Shown here piece by piece: positions 34,378 to 43,308 of a stretch of 64,000 bases of DNA (position 1 is the first letter of the stretch; each line of letters starts with the position of its first letter). The translations under genes were made by a program, and so were the position numbers. The stretch spans positions 248,001 through 312,000 of the forward strand of contig JAULAW010000015.1 in the NCBI GenBank assembly GCA_032654645.1, in the 5' to 3' direction. The DNA comes from CAITJF01 sp032654645 (GTDB taxonomy: Bacteria > Pseudomonadota > Gammaproteobacteria > Burkholderiales > Gallionellaceae). The notes beneath the pieces are model-generated. The model was not told the origin of the DNA and did no database searches. It saw only the letters and a program-made list of their open reading frames with translations.

Positions 34378-34826
34378 AATGAGTACCTTAAGTGTCTTAA
34401 TTCTTGTACCGGAATCCTGCGCAACCCGCAAGCAGATCTCAACATCTTGAGGGAATCGCTAATAATAAATTTTCAATGCGCCAATCGAATCCCCGGCTAA
34501 ACTGCTTAGTCAAGGTTTTCGTGTTTTAGGTCAAATTGATTTCAGCCAAGCACTCTTCGGTGAGTGGGGCCAGCTCAATCACTCTTTTCCTTACGAACGA
34601 CCGATTATAAAGAAGTTTGTAAAACTTTCAAGCGCGAATTGCCTCATCTAAAACCCGAGAGAAGCTCATTCGTTGCCCCAAGCAAGAAATCTGATTGAAA
34701 CGCCCTGTTTTAGCGAGCCTGGACGGGAGGTAAAGTGAGGTTAACGATGAGCGAAAGGAAAGTGGTGGTGTCGCTAACAACCGTTTTGCCCTAGCATGTC
34801 TCTCAATAAATAAATCACCTTCGTCT
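34378..34826. promoter_or_regulatory. 449-base non-coding region upstream of the rTCA operon
   Basis: No gene is visible. The stretch separates tfrB from the glycan genes, which run in the same direction, so it should contain the promoter of the carbon-fixation operon and the terminator of the upstream genes. I see an AT-rich patch near 34450 to 34480 but no promoter that I would defend, and no clear operator palindrome. Confidence 0.4.
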
Positions 34827-35435
34827 CTACTTTAGCAGCGCTCGCACGCTATACCTCATTACCGCAGTAATCGCATAGATGGACACCAGTGGATCAATCA
34901 GGTAGTCCCAGAGGTTGTTCGACTCGTACCAGCCGATACCCCAGGCCAACACTGCCAGCACAACGCTAAGCACGATCACTGGAAGTTGCCGGGAACAGGC
35001 AAACAGCGCTACTACCAGCAACACAATTACCAACCACAAATTTCCATACCCCAGGCGGTAGGAATCAAAGTAACCAAAGCCCAAGGCCATGGGATACAGA
35101 CCCAAAGCGGCGGCTGTGATCAACATCTGTAATGTGAAGTAGTCCTTGGTGCCGGGCGGGCGCCAGCCGAAAAGAGGTTTTGAAATTGCCAGCACCAACA
35201 ACACCAGCGTGGTGACACTCAGGTCACCAATTATCCCCCGCAGGTAAGCTGCTGGCGATAGCCCAGAGATTGGAACCATAGCTGCAATGGCGGTGGCGCC
35301 CGCCAACAAGGCAAGGCCAGGTTTCGGCATGCGTGCTGCTTCGGCCATCAGTAATAGCGCCGCAGTCATTGCAATCACGCTGCTTGCCAAACCAGTAATA
35401 TCAGTCAGTATGGGCATGTCAGTGTAGCTGTTCAT
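34827..35435 (-). CDS. Polytopic membrane protein of unknown function
   Basis: A 202-residue protein made of about seven hydrophobic segments (for example SVIAMTAALLLMAEAA and VIVLLVVALFACS). I start at 35435 (MNSYTDMPILT), which overlaps the end of the sialidase-like gene by 17 bases. No family is recognised. As the last gene of a glycan-related run it may take part in surface polysaccharide export or modification, but that is context only. Confidence 0.65.
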   Translation of the reverse strand: MNSYTDMPILTDITGLASSVIAMTAALLLMAEAARMPKPGLALLAGATAIAAMVPISGLSPAAYLRGIIGDLSVTTLVLLVLAISKPLFGWRPPGTKDYFTLQMLITAAALGLYPMALGFGYFDSYRLGYGNLWLVIVLLVVALFACSRQLPVIVLSVVLAVLAWGIGWYESNNLWDYLIDPLVSIYAITAVMRYSVRALLK

Positions 35436-36726
35436 TAGCTGATTTTTCCAGGCGCTGATCCATCCAGGCCTGGTTAAATCGAATGTGCTTGATGAAGCTT
35501 CTATTCCAAGTGTACACAAGGTGAGTATCCCCGCTCTGTGTCTGGATCAGGTAGGGATAGGAAAACTCAAAACGACATCTATGCTCTGTGCATACTTGTT
35601 TCTTGGCAGAGTCCGCATATTCCCTGGATGCCTCTGCTACTTTTGCATCGGAACCCTTGGCCAGCCCATCTAGAATTTTGAGATAATTTGTTTCATCGAG
35701 CTGTTGCTCCCGCGCGGCCAACTGGTCTTCAAATTGATAAACATTTCTCCAGGTCTTGCCGCCATCCGACGAAGCCACCAGCATTAAAGCATCGCGCCCC
35801 TGCTCCATATTGTTCAATACAGCCAACAGCCGCCCATCCGGCAGAGCCACCGCCGAAAGCGCCGCGTCGGGATTCGACAATGCTGACTGCGCAGGCGCCG
35901 TCCAGTGTTTTCCCGCATCACTGGTCGAGATGCTGACCACCTTGCGGTGCTCATCGCCAGAGTGGCGCATCAGCACCAGCGCCTCGTTCGCACTATTGGT
36001 CAGCAATACCGGTTGCAGGCCGTGATCTTTGCCTGCGCTCATGCGCTGCTTGTCTATTAGATTTCCCGCTTTATCGAAACGCAACAGCTCACCGAACTTG
36101 CTGATGAGCTCGTGATAAACGGGTAACCCCATGGTGCCGTCGCTGTAGAGGAATGGCCCACCCTTGACCAAAGTGCTGATATTCAAAAACGGCGAGCTGA
36201 CCAGCCGTCGCGCGGGTCCCCAGGTTGCCCCTTCATCCACCGAGGTCATTGTCGTGATCGAACTGCCCGCCCAGCCCCCCATTGAGACCGTCACGTAATA
36301 CAGTCGCAACGTGCCATCCGCAGCGCGGCCTGCAACCGGATTGCCCAACTTGCTGACATACCGCAGCAGCGATTGCGCGGTGCCCTCGCGGCTGGCTACG
36401 GTTTGCTCCGCGCTCCATAGCCCCTGCGCGGGGTCGAATACCGCGCTACGGATTTCGACATCCTTCGCGCCTTCGCGGCTGCCTGCAAACCAGAAGGCGC
36501 GGATGCTCCCATCCTTCAATTCAATGAGCGAGGCGGCATGAGTCTGGGTGTGCAGCGTGGAAGATGCGAAGCGGCTCTGGAATTTTGCCTCACCGTTGCC
36601 CGCCACAACTTTGGGATGGCCATCAAAACTTGCAGCGGCGGGGTATTGGAAAACCTTGAAAAAGCCAACGCTGAAGCCCACCAGGATAAAACCCAACAAC
36701 AGCAGCCGTTGTTTCAAGATCGGCAC
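35419..36726 (-). CDS. Sialidase-like (BNR repeat) protein
   Basis: A 435-residue protein with an N-terminal membrane anchor (LLLLGFILVGFSVGFF) and a predicted six-bladed propeller related to predicted neuraminidases. Asp-box like motifs are visible: SVDEGATWG near residue 162, STSDAGKHWT near 267 and SSDGGKTWRNV near 318. Bacterial proteins of this group are annotated as exo-alpha-sialidases, but true activity on sialic acid is not shown for most. It overlaps the transferase gene upstream by 13 bases and the membrane protein downstream, so the genes form one transcript. Confidence 0.75.
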   Translation of the reverse strand: MPILKQRLLLLGFILVGFSVGFFKVFQYPAAASFDGHPKVVAGNGEAKFQSRFASSTLHTQTHAASLIELKDGSIRAFWFAGSREGAKDVEIRSAVFDPAQGLWSAEQTVASREGTAQSLLRYVSKLGNPVAGRAADGTLRLYYVTVSMGGWAGSSITTMTSVDEGATWGPARRLVSSPFLNISTLVKGGPFLYSDGTMGLPVYHELISKFGELLRFDKAGNLIDKQRMSAGKDHGLQPVLLTNSANEALVLMRHSGDEHRKVVSISTSDAGKHWTAPAQSALSNPDAALSAVALPDGRLLAVLNNMEQGRDALMLVASSDGGKTWRNVYQFEDQLAAREQQLDETNYLKILDGLAKGSDAKVAEASREYADSAKKQVCTEHRCRFEFSYPYLIQTQSGDTHLVYTWNRSFIKHIRFNQAWMDQRLEKSANEQLH

Positions 36727-38438
36727 CCTTCTTCAATGGAGCCGGGCGCCATGCTGGCACCCATTCCTGGAGCTTCAATCAGTAGCTCCTTGGCAAACAA
36801 GTGCCTGAACACGTCACCCTTGAGCATTTCCTTGAACTCGCTCTCGCTTTGGCGGCTGCGGATATCCAAACGCTGTCCGAGTATCTTGCAGTCAGCGCAA
36901 ACTGCATCCTGCAACGGCACCTGGAATGCAAACAGCCGGTAGTGCTCTGCCAGCCCGGCAGCGGTCTGCCCCGGCTCCTCCCGGTAACCATGCACCCGCG
37001 CACCCGACAGGATAAAGCGGTAGCCTTCCTCTTTCGCCCTGAAATTACATGGCGCCCAAACCTCCTTGCCCTTGACGTACTGCTGTGTCTCCTCTGTGTA
37101 ATTGCCGAGTGCACCGTCGAAGGGACGCAGGAAAGCGGCAAAGCAGAGCAGCGCCAGCAGCGCCGCGATGTTGACGATGGCTCCGGTGAATTTCGGAACG
37201 AGCAGCGCAACTAATATCAGTGCGGCAGTGAACGCCAGTAGCATCCAGTACATAGGCGTATACAACTCGGCAACGCTCACTTCGTGTTGCAAGCGCACCG
37301 ACATAAAAGTAATGAAAGCCAGCACACCTCCGGCCATGAGCAGGCTGGCAATGAATACCTTGTGATTGATCCGGTGCCAGTTGAGCGCACACAGCACCGC
37401 CAACCCCGGCATGGCTTCGAGCAAATATCGGCTTGAGCGCTGGCTTGGCAGGCTGAACATGATGAACAATGCGGCTATCCAGATCCATAGCATCTTCTCC
37501 GCGTCTGGCAGCAGCACGCGCCGCCGGTACGCAATGAAAAATACCGCTGCCACCGGGGCGGCCAGCAATCCGGCATTCATTGGGTAGCCCATCACCAGCG
37601 CCCACACACTGCTGCTACCCCATAGAAATTTCGCCAAGTAGCTGCCGCGCGGATCGAATTTACTGGCGTTCTCGCCGACGATGAATTCGCGCCATACCGA
37701 TTGCGGGTCTGGGTCGAACAGGAACCATAAACCGAATAGTGCAAGGGACAAAATCACGGTGATTGCCACCTTCCCCGCATCCTTGCGCAAGCAATAGAAC
37801 CAGCGATATTCGCGGTAATGCAGATACCACCAAGCGAGGCACAGCCCTACCGGCGCGACCAGCGCGAAGGACTTGTACAACAACCCGATGCCTACCTCGA
37901 CGCCCAGCAACATGGGTATCAGGAAGCGTGATTCAAAAGAGAATGGCTGCCAGTACAATAAAGTAAAAAACGGTAAAAAGAACCAGAATACTTCCGCCGG
38001 ATTGACCAGGAATGGGCGGCCATAACGATAAGTGCTGAAGAAGGCAAGATAGGCCAGCAGCGCGATGAACCCGGTCTCCATCTGCCGTGACAATTTCCAG
38101 CCCAACAGAAAAGTGAGGCTAGCCGTGAGCAGCGTATATATCACGCTCGGGTAGCGCAGGTTCCACAGCGTCCAGTCTTGCCCCCAGTGAGTGGATACTA
38201 TGCCTTGCCAGAACAGCAACGGCGGCTTGGTATTGCGCATGCCGTCCAGCTGCGACTGGAGTGGCAGCAGGCGGCCGCTGTCCGCCGTCAGGCGCGTGAT
38301 GTGTTCATAAGGATATTCGTCACCGTTCTTCGGGATGTGCTGGCTGTCAAGTCCATAAAAATAGCTGAACACGGCAAGCAGAGTGGCCAAGATATACAAG
38401 GCCAGTCTCAAACGGGATTCGCCGGATTGAGTGGCCAT
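36714..38438 (-). CDS. ArnT-like / GT39-family lipid-linked glycosyltransferase
   Basis: A 574-residue integral membrane protein with about 12 hydrophobic segments. The first periplasmic loop contains the acidic residues expected in this superfamily (IPKNGDEYPYEHI) and further on NTKPPLLFWQ. Members move a sugar from undecaprenyl phosphate to lipid A, protein or glycan on the outer side of the inner membrane. Substrate not predictable. It lies between gtrA and the sialidase-like gene, with a 2-base gap and a 13-base overlap. Confidence 0.8.
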   Translation of the reverse strand: MATQSGESRLRLALYILATLLAVFSYFYGLDSQHIPKNGDEYPYEHITRLTADSGRLLPLQSQLDGMRNTKPPLLFWQGIVSTHWGQDWTLWNLRYPSVIYTLLTASLTFLLGWKLSRQMETGFIALLAYLAFFSTYRYGRPFLVNPAEVFWFFLPFFTLLYWQPFSFESRFLIPMLLGVEVGIGLLYKSFALVAPVGLCLAWWYLHYREYRWFYCLRKDAGKVAITVILSLALFGLWFLFDPDPQSVWREFIVGENASKFDPRGSYLAKFLWGSSSVWALVMGYPMNAGLLAAPVAAVFFIAYRRRVLLPDAEKMLWIWIAALFIMFSLPSQRSSRYLLEAMPGLAVLCALNWHRINHKVFIASLLMAGGVLAFITFMSVRLQHEVSVAELYTPMYWMLLAFTAALILVALLVPKFTGAIVNIAALLALLCFAAFLRPFDGALGNYTEETQQYVKGKEVWAPCNFRAKEEGYRFILSGARVHGYREEPGQTAAGLAEHYRLFAFQVPLQDAVCADCKILGQRLDIRSRQSESEFKEMLKGDVFRHLFAKELLIEAPGMGASMAPGSIEEGCRS

Positions 38439-38440
38439 GC

Positions 38441-38959
38441 CTACTCACCAAATGGCTTTGACTGCTTCTCATGGAGTGCATGATGGCGTGAATGCGCTCC
38501 CATTAGTTTCAGGCGACCAAATGTCCAGATATCATTCAGTACAAAGTTAAGGATACTGGTCAGTGCGATGGCAATCAGGTTTGCAATCAGGTAATAGAAA
38601 TGCGGAGCCAGAATATTTGTAAAGATTGCCTGCAGCGCGATACTAAGCCAGCAGGCCATTGTATATTGGCCTAGCTGAATATGTATTGGCCTGTCGTAAT
38701 GTTGCTTGCGGTCAGCCCATGTCCACAGGCGATTCCAAAAAAAGTTGTTCAGCGTGGCAAAGAAGATGGCTAGCGCAAGAGAAAGATTCAGACGTAATTC
38801 GGGCTGCTGAACAGCAGTAAAAATGTGCTCTTTGGCAAAATATAGCAGTCCAAGGTTAACCACTGTCCCGGAAGCGCCAACGGTGCCGAATTTCAGGAAT
38901 CGCCTTGAAAATATCCGGCGAAACAGGGAACCGGCGGATATCCGTATATTCAGGTTCAT
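38441..38959 (-). CDS. GtrA-family membrane protein
   Basis: A 172-residue protein with four membrane helices and the GtrA features FGTVGASGTVVNLGLL near residue 25, NFFWNRLWTW near 72 and SILNFVLNDIWTF near 138. GtrA proteins are thought to flip undecaprenyl-phosphate-linked sugars across the inner membrane for use by transferases such as the neighbouring GT39-like protein. The start overlaps the GT9 gene by 4 bases. Confidence 0.87.
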   Translation of the reverse strand: MNLNIRISAGSLFRRIFSRRFLKFGTVGASGTVVNLGLLYFAKEHIFTAVQQPELRLNLSLALAIFFATLNNFFWNRLWTWADRKQHYDRPIHIQLGQYTMACWLSIALQAIFTNILAPHFYYLIANLIAIALTSILNFVLNDIWTFGRLKLMGAHSRHHALHEKQSKPFGE

Positions 38960-40185
38960 ACAGTGTTGCGCAACACCCCGGCCTCAAGCATCGCACGCGC
39001 CTGTGTCAGCACTTGCCCGGGAGTAATCTGTTTTAAGCATTGATTATCACCGTCGCACGGGGAAGTGCGGTGGTTGTATGCCGTAAGGCATGGCGAACAA
39101 GACCACGCCGAAAAAAGACAATGAATATTACTGGATAACGGGCTGTATAACGATGGCGTCTCCGGGCCAAAAAAAACTAATGCGGGAATTGTGGTAAGTG
39201 CCGCGAACTGGCCGGGGCCGCCATCGTTGGTCACCAACAAAGATGCTTGGTGGAAGATAGCCAGTAGATGCCGCACTGATTTGGTATATCCAGTCAAGTC
39301 AATGCAATATGGGCTTTGGCAGGAGACCGTAATTGAATGCGCCAGATGCTTATCCTCTTTGAGGCCTATCACAGCAACCGCATATCCGTCACCCAAAAAG
39401 CTAACGCAAAGCTGGGTGTAATTCTCGAGTGGCCAGGCACGTATCGGCAGGATCCCGCCGCTTGGATAAACCAGAATCAGTTTTTTACCTTGAATCGCGG
39501 GGAAATCGGTAAGAAATTGATCATTGACACGCTGTAACTCATTCTCAAAAAATATCAGTTTGGGCGGATTTATAATGCTTGTTGCGGGGCCGCCTTTTGC
39601 TGCCGGTACGGTTTTGGATTCAATTGCCTCGACCATCGCCAACAACTGTTGTGATAAATGTCGATAGGGGTTATACATCACAGGGCGGTTGATGAAGGAT
39701 CCTCGATAAAGCCCTTCCTGGGTGTGGCGGTGAAATCCCACGCGGATCGGCGCGCCGGAAAGATACGAGTAAATACTGCTTACACGGGAGAATAGCTCGC
39801 AATCGATCACCACTTCGAATTTGAGGGTATGCATGTTGCGTATTGCCTTGATGCTATCCATGGCGAATCCCATCAAGGAACGGTCATTGATGGTCAGCAC
39901 ATTCTCTTCTGGAATTACTCCGAGCAAGTCGAGCACCTCGCGGTTTTTGCTGAACAGCATGACATGCAATGATGCATCGGGATATTGCAGCCGCAATCGC
40001 GTAAACATCGGATGAGCGAGAACCAGGCTACCCATTTCCGAGAGCAGGATAACCAGAATCCGTTTTGGTGGAGAAGTTGGTGTTTTAACACCTAGGGCAC
40101 TACGGAGGCTATCAACCAAAGAGAGCAGTGCACAAATCGGCACACCTGCGAAGCGGTCAACAATACGCTGAAATTTGATGTTCAC
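38956..40185 (-). CDS. Glycosyltransferase family 9 (heptosyltransferase-like)
   Basis: A protein of about 409 residues related to LPS heptosyltransferases. RILVILLSEMGSLVLAHP near residue 42 is the N-terminal GT-B motif, ILVYPSGGILPIRAWP near 230 and VTNDGGPGQFAAL near 310 are the donor-binding motifs. The extra N-terminal 40 residues contain a hydrophobic segment. GTG at 40185 with GGAAT upstream is preferred, GTG at 40206 is possible. First gene of the glycan run. Likely adds a sugar to LPS core or a related glycan. Confidence 0.8.
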   Translation of the reverse strand: MNIKFQRIVDRFAGVPICALLSLVDSLRSALGVKTPTSPPKRILVILLSEMGSLVLAHPMFTRLRLQYPDASLHVMLFSKNREVLDLLGVIPEENVLTINDRSLMGFAMDSIKAIRNMHTLKFEVVIDCELFSRVSSIYSYLSGAPIRVGFHRHTQEGLYRGSFINRPVMYNPYRHLSQQLLAMVEAIESKTVPAAKGGPATSIINPPKLIFFENELQRVNDQFLTDFPAIQGKKLILVYPSGGILPIRAWPLENYTQLCVSFLGDGYAVAVIGLKEDKHLAHSITVSCQSPYCIDLTGYTKSVRHLLAIFHQASLLVTNDGGPGQFAALTTIPALVFFGPETPSLYSPLSSNIHCLFSAWSCSPCLTAYNHRTSPCDGDNQCLKQITPGQVLTQARAMLEAGVLRNTV

Positions 40186-40426
40186 AGGCAATTCCAAAAT
40201 AAGCACTGAACTTGCGTAGCATGTTGTGTCAGTTCAGCAGCCTAATAACTTGAACTAAAAAGGTGGGGGCTGAATACTCACTCTTACCAAAGGAGCAAGA
40301 CCGTTGTTGAATCCCACTTATCATGCCCTCGCTTCCAAGTGTCAAAAGCTACGGCGCATTATCGGCCAAAACCAGATTCCCAACAAGCCAGTTCTCCAAA
40401 CAACTTTCATAAAGCAATGTTACCGT

Positions 40427-40456
40427 TTGACTTATCAAGCTTTTTTAAATTATAGT
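40427..40456 (+). promoter_or_regulatory. Sigma-70 promoter of zapB-like/zapA
   Basis: TTGACT at 40427 and TATAGT at 40451 with 18 bases between. The expected transcription start is about 40463, the same place as the ATG of the zapB-like gene, which would make that mRNA leaderless. Confidence 0.65.
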
Positions 40457-40462
40457 ACATCC

Positions 40463-40663
40463 ATGCAAACTGAATTGGATGAGTTGGAAAGTAAGTTGGC
40501 ACAATTGTTACAACTGAGCCAACGCCTGCGCGCTGAGAACCATCAATTGCGCCAAGAATTGGCAATTGCCTTAAGCCATGAGCGCCAGTACAGCGACAAA
40601 ATGGAAAGTGCGCGTAAACGCCTTGAAAATGTGTTGTCGCAACTTCCTGAAAATACTGCATGA
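40463..40663 (+). CDS. ZapB-like coiled-coil protein
   Basis: A 66-residue, fully helical protein starting MQTELDELESKLAQLL with heptad leucines, ending QLPENTA. Small coiled-coil proteins of this kind (TIGR02449/ZapB-like) are encoded directly upstream of zapA in beta- and gammaproteobacteria and are thought to act at the division site. It overlaps zapA by 4 bases. The frame is open further upstream, but the promoter at 40427 and the coiled coil favour the ATG at 40463. Confidence 0.78.
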   Translation: MQTELDELESKLAQLLQLSQRLRAENHQLRQELAIALSHERQYSDKMESARKRLENVLSQLPENTA

Positions 40664-40974
40664 ATAGCGCTAAAGTTAAAACTCTGGATGTCACCATTCT
40701 CGACCGTGAATTCCGCGTTGCTTGCCCAGAAGATGAACGCGCAGAATTACTCGAAGCGGTTTCCTATCTCGACAAAAGAATGCGCGAGGTACGCGATACC
40801 GGCAAAGTCGCCACGGTAGAACGCATCGCCATAATGGCTGCCTTGAATATTACCCACGATTTTTTGACCACGCGCCTTGGTTCTGGCTTTGACATGGGAG
40901 AGTTTAAGCGTAGAATAACCAACATGCAGGCAACCATCGACGCCGCGCTCGCGGAACAGGATGAGTTGTTTTAA
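40660..40974 (+). CDS. zapA: Cell division protein ZapA
   Basis: Binds FtsZ and bundles its filaments at mid-cell. The 104 residues show the ZapA pattern: an N-terminal strand domain (LDVTILDREFRVACPEDE), ELLEAVSYLDKRMREVR, VERIAIMAALNITHDFL, and a C-terminal coiled coil. Length fits. Overlaps the zapB-like gene and is followed by a 6S RNA, the standard arrangement in proteobacteria. Confidence 0.93.
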   Translation: MNSAKVKTLDVTILDREFRVACPEDERAELLEAVSYLDKRMREVRDTGKVATVERIAIMAALNITHDFLTTRLGSGFDMGEFKRRITNMQATIDAALAEQDELF

Positions 40975-40976
40975 GG

Positions 40977-41154
40977 TTGTCCCCTGCGGTGTTCGTCAGG
41001 CTCATAATTCTTTGAACCAATAAGCTAAGCTTAGGCCGCAACCCTTGATGTTACTGTTGTGCGCATCCCCTGCGGATGTACCTGATGTAACTGGGAAACG
41101 ACCATCTTGAACCTGGGTTCAAGATACTGGGCCATCGGCACATGCGGGGGATTT
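40977..41154 (+). ncRNA. ssrS: 6S RNA
   Basis: Regulatory RNA that binds sigma-70 RNA polymerase. It sits right behind zapA, its usual place. The 5' part reads CCCCTGCGGTGTTCGTCAGG, like the closing stem and TGTTCG block of known 6S RNAs, and the 3' part contains the typical hairpin CTTGAACC..GGGTTCAAG at about 41107 to 41124 followed by CACATGCGGGG, which pairs with the 5' end. Ends are estimated from the stem. Confidence 0.8.
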
Positions 41155-41162
41155 GTTTGTGT

Positions 41163-41684
41163 ATGGACATGAAAATGAAATGGACCGTTGTAGTATTTTT
41201 CATAACGACGCTAAGCGCGTGCATTACGTTACCTACTGTAAATAACAATTCCGACAGGCGCACTGACGGCAAGTGGGTAGGACATAGCATTGACGAATTG
41301 CTGGCTGAAACTGGCGAACCTGCCAATATTTATACGTTAGATGGTGGCGGCAGAACATTTGAGTATTTGAAACCAAATATGGCAATAATCGGCATTCAAT
41401 CCCCCTCACCTACGACAGCTTCGAAAAAAAATATACGGCCGGATGAGCAAATGGGGCTTCCAGATGGGCAAACAAGCGGGCAGAAATTACGGGTAGATGA
41501 GAGAAGAAAGGGCCAAGAAATAGTTCCAGATGGGTACGTAGTGCTACCTGACGGGAAAACGGCATCGAGGAGAGAATTAAGACTGCAAAAATCGGCTTCA
41601 GCTCAAAACTGTAAAATTCGGTTCAATGTTTCCGCGTCAGATATCATCGAAAGCTGGTCCGCAGAAGGAAATAATTGTAAATAG
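41163..41684 (+). CDS. Lipoprotein of unknown function
   Basis: A 173-residue protein with a lipoprotein signal peptide (MKMKWTVVVFFITT, lipobox LSAC with Cys at about residue 21). The mature part holds DGKWVGHSIDELLAETGEPA, a pattern seen in small outer-membrane lipoproteins of the SmpA/BamE-like kind, then a Lys/Gln-rich middle and a C-terminal Cys pair. I cannot name the family. It follows the 6S RNA by a few bases and may share its transcript. Confidence 0.7.
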   Translation: MDMKMKWTVVVFFITTLSACITLPTVNNNSDRRTDGKWVGHSIDELLAETGEPANIYTLDGGGRTFEYLKPNMAIIGIQSPSPTTASKKNIRPDEQMGLPDGQTSGQKLRVDERRKGQEIVPDGYVVLPDGKTASRRELRLQKSASAQNCKIRFNVSASDIIESWSAEGNNCK

Positions 41685-41697
41685 CTACCTTGCCCGG

Positions 41698-43179
41698 TTA
41701 GCTGACGTTGTCCAGCCCCGCCAGCACCATTTCCGCAGCGCGCAGCACAGCACGTGCCTTATTCTGCGTTTCAACCCACTCGTTGGCAGGCACTGAATCG
41801 GCCACGATGCCCGCGCCCGCCTGAACATACAACATAGCGTCCTTGATTACTGCGGTGCGCAACGTTATGGCCAAGTCCATGTCACCGTTGAAACCCAGAT
41901 AACCCACCGCGCCAGCGTAGATGCCGCGCTTGGAAGGTTCCAGTTCATCGATAATTTCCATTGCACGCACTTTTGGCGCGCCGCTTACCGTACCCGCCGG
42001 GAAGGTGGCCTTGAGCACATCCATCGCTTTGAAGCCGGGTTTGAGCGTAGCCTCAACATTGGACACGATATGCATCACATGCGAATAGCGTTCAATGACC
42101 ATCTTCTCGGTGAGTTTCACCGAACCATGCTGTGCCACACGCCCCACATCGTTACGGCCGAGATCAATCAGCATAAGGTGTTCTGCCAACTCTTTCGGAT
42201 CAGCCAGCAGATCTTGTGCCAGTTCGGCATCCTGTTGCGGCGTCTTGCCGCGCGGGCGTGTTCCTGCGATGGGGCGCACAGTCACGTTGTCACCTTCCAG
42301 CCGCACCAGAATTTCCGGTGAGGCACCGACAACATGGTGGCTGCCCATGTCATAGTAGAACATGTATGGCGAGGGATTCAGGCTGCGCAACGCGCGGTAC
42401 AGCGACAATGGCGCCGCTGGAAACGGCTGCGACATGCGCTGCGCCAGCACCACCTGCATGATGTCGCCGTCAAAGATATAGCGCTTGGCCTGTTCCACTG
42501 CCTGCTTGAACCTCTCTTCGCCAAATTCGGATTTTGCTTCGCCACCATGTATAGCCGGGGCATGAGGGACTTCTACAGGTTGGCGCAGCCGTTGCGTCAA
42601 CTCGTGCAGGCGCTGATGCGCCAGCATATAGGCGTCAGCCTGCTCCGGGTTGGCATACACGATAAAGGTGAGTTTGCCGGAAAGGTTGTCCACTACTGCA
42701 AGTTGTTCGGTGAGCATCAGCAGGATGTCCGGCGTGTTCAGCACATCCGGCTTGCAGGTATGTGCGAGGCGCGGCTCGATGTAGCGCACCGTGTCATAAC
42801 CGAAATAACCAGCCAACCCACCGACGAAGCGGGGCAGCCCGGCCAAGGATGCTACCTTGAAACGCGACTGGTATTCCTTGATGAAATCCAGCGGATTGTC
42901 CGCATTGTGCGTGGTTTCGCCACTCGAATGCGCGATCGTGATTTGCTTGCCGCGCACCGTGATATGCGTCTCGGCAGGCAGCCCGATGAAGGAATAACGC
43001 CCGAAGCGTTCACCGCCCTGTACTGATTCCAGCAAATAGGAGTATGGCTTGTTGGCCAGTTTGAGGTACAGCGACAATGGCGTGTCGAGATCTGCAAAAG
43101 TTTCAACAACCAGCGGAATGCGGTTATAACCTTGCGCGGCCAGTTGGTTGAACTCTTGTTCGGTGATCGGTGACAGCAT
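41698..43179 (-). CDS. trpE: Anthranilate synthase component I
   Basis: First enzyme of tryptophan synthesis, converting chorismate to anthranilate with TrpG. The 493 residues include the tryptophan feedback site LLESVQGGERFGRYSFIG near residue 48, and the catalytic motifs RPIAGTRPRG near 310, LIDLGRNDVGRV near 345, and FPAGTVSGAPK, GIYAGAVGYLGF in the C-terminal third. It follows rpe and gph in the same direction, and a tryptophan-rich leader peptide with a terminator hairpin lies just upstream, which indicates attenuation. trpG is not in the window. Confidence 0.96.
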   Translation of the reverse strand: MLSPITEQEFNQLAAQGYNRIPLVVETFADLDTPLSLYLKLANKPYSYLLESVQGGERFGRYSFIGLPAETHITVRGKQITIAHSSGETTHNADNPLDFIKEYQSRFKVASLAGLPRFVGGLAGYFGYDTVRYIEPRLAHTCKPDVLNTPDILLMLTEQLAVVDNLSGKLTFIVYANPEQADAYMLAHQRLHELTQRLRQPVEVPHAPAIHGGEAKSEFGEERFKQAVEQAKRYIFDGDIMQVVLAQRMSQPFPAAPLSLYRALRSLNPSPYMFYYDMGSHHVVGASPEILVRLEGDNVTVRPIAGTRPRGKTPQQDAELAQDLLADPKELAEHLMLIDLGRNDVGRVAQHGSVKLTEKMVIERYSHVMHIVSNVEATLKPGFKAMDVLKATFPAGTVSGAPKVRAMEIIDELEPSKRGIYAGAVGYLGFNGDMDLAITLRTAVIKDAMLYVQAGAGIVADSVPANEWVETQNKARAVLRAAEMVLAGLDNVS

Positions 43180-43201
43180 GACAACTCCTCAATACTTGTG
43201 G

Positions 43202-43227
43202 AAAAACCGGCGGCAATGCACGCCAGC
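43202..43227 (-). terminator. Attenuator-type hairpin before trpE
   Basis: On the minus strand CTGGCG and CGCCGG pair (one G-U) around an 8-base loop and are followed by five T. It lies between the trp leader peptide and the trpE start and has the form of an intrinsic terminator. An alternative pairing of CGCC just after the leader stop with GGCG of the left arm would prevent it. Confidence 0.65.
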
Positions 43228-43248
43228 AAAAGCCGGGCAAGGCGGTTC

Positions 43249-43302
43249 TCACCATCGCCAGCTTGCGGGTTTTCTCCAGGCGTTGAGGTTGCTATGTGTC
43301 AT
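43249..43302 (-). CDS. trpL: Tryptophan leader peptide
   Basis: A 17-codon frame, MTHSNLNAWRKPASWRW, with three tryptophan codons, two of them in the last three codons. It begins 6 bases after the gph stop and ends 22 bases before the attenuator hairpin. Trp starvation would stall ribosomes on the Trp codons and favour the anti-terminator. The ribosome binding site is weak (GAG), possibly coupled to gph translation. Found by reading; no comparison was possible. Confidence 0.7.
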   Translation of the reverse strand: MTHSNLNAWRKPASWRW

Positions 43303-43308
43303 CGTTAA

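Noticed and set aside
40304..40462. N-terminal extension of the zapB-like gene
   Set aside because: Lies upstream of and across the promoter at 40427; not coiled-coil and not expected in the family.
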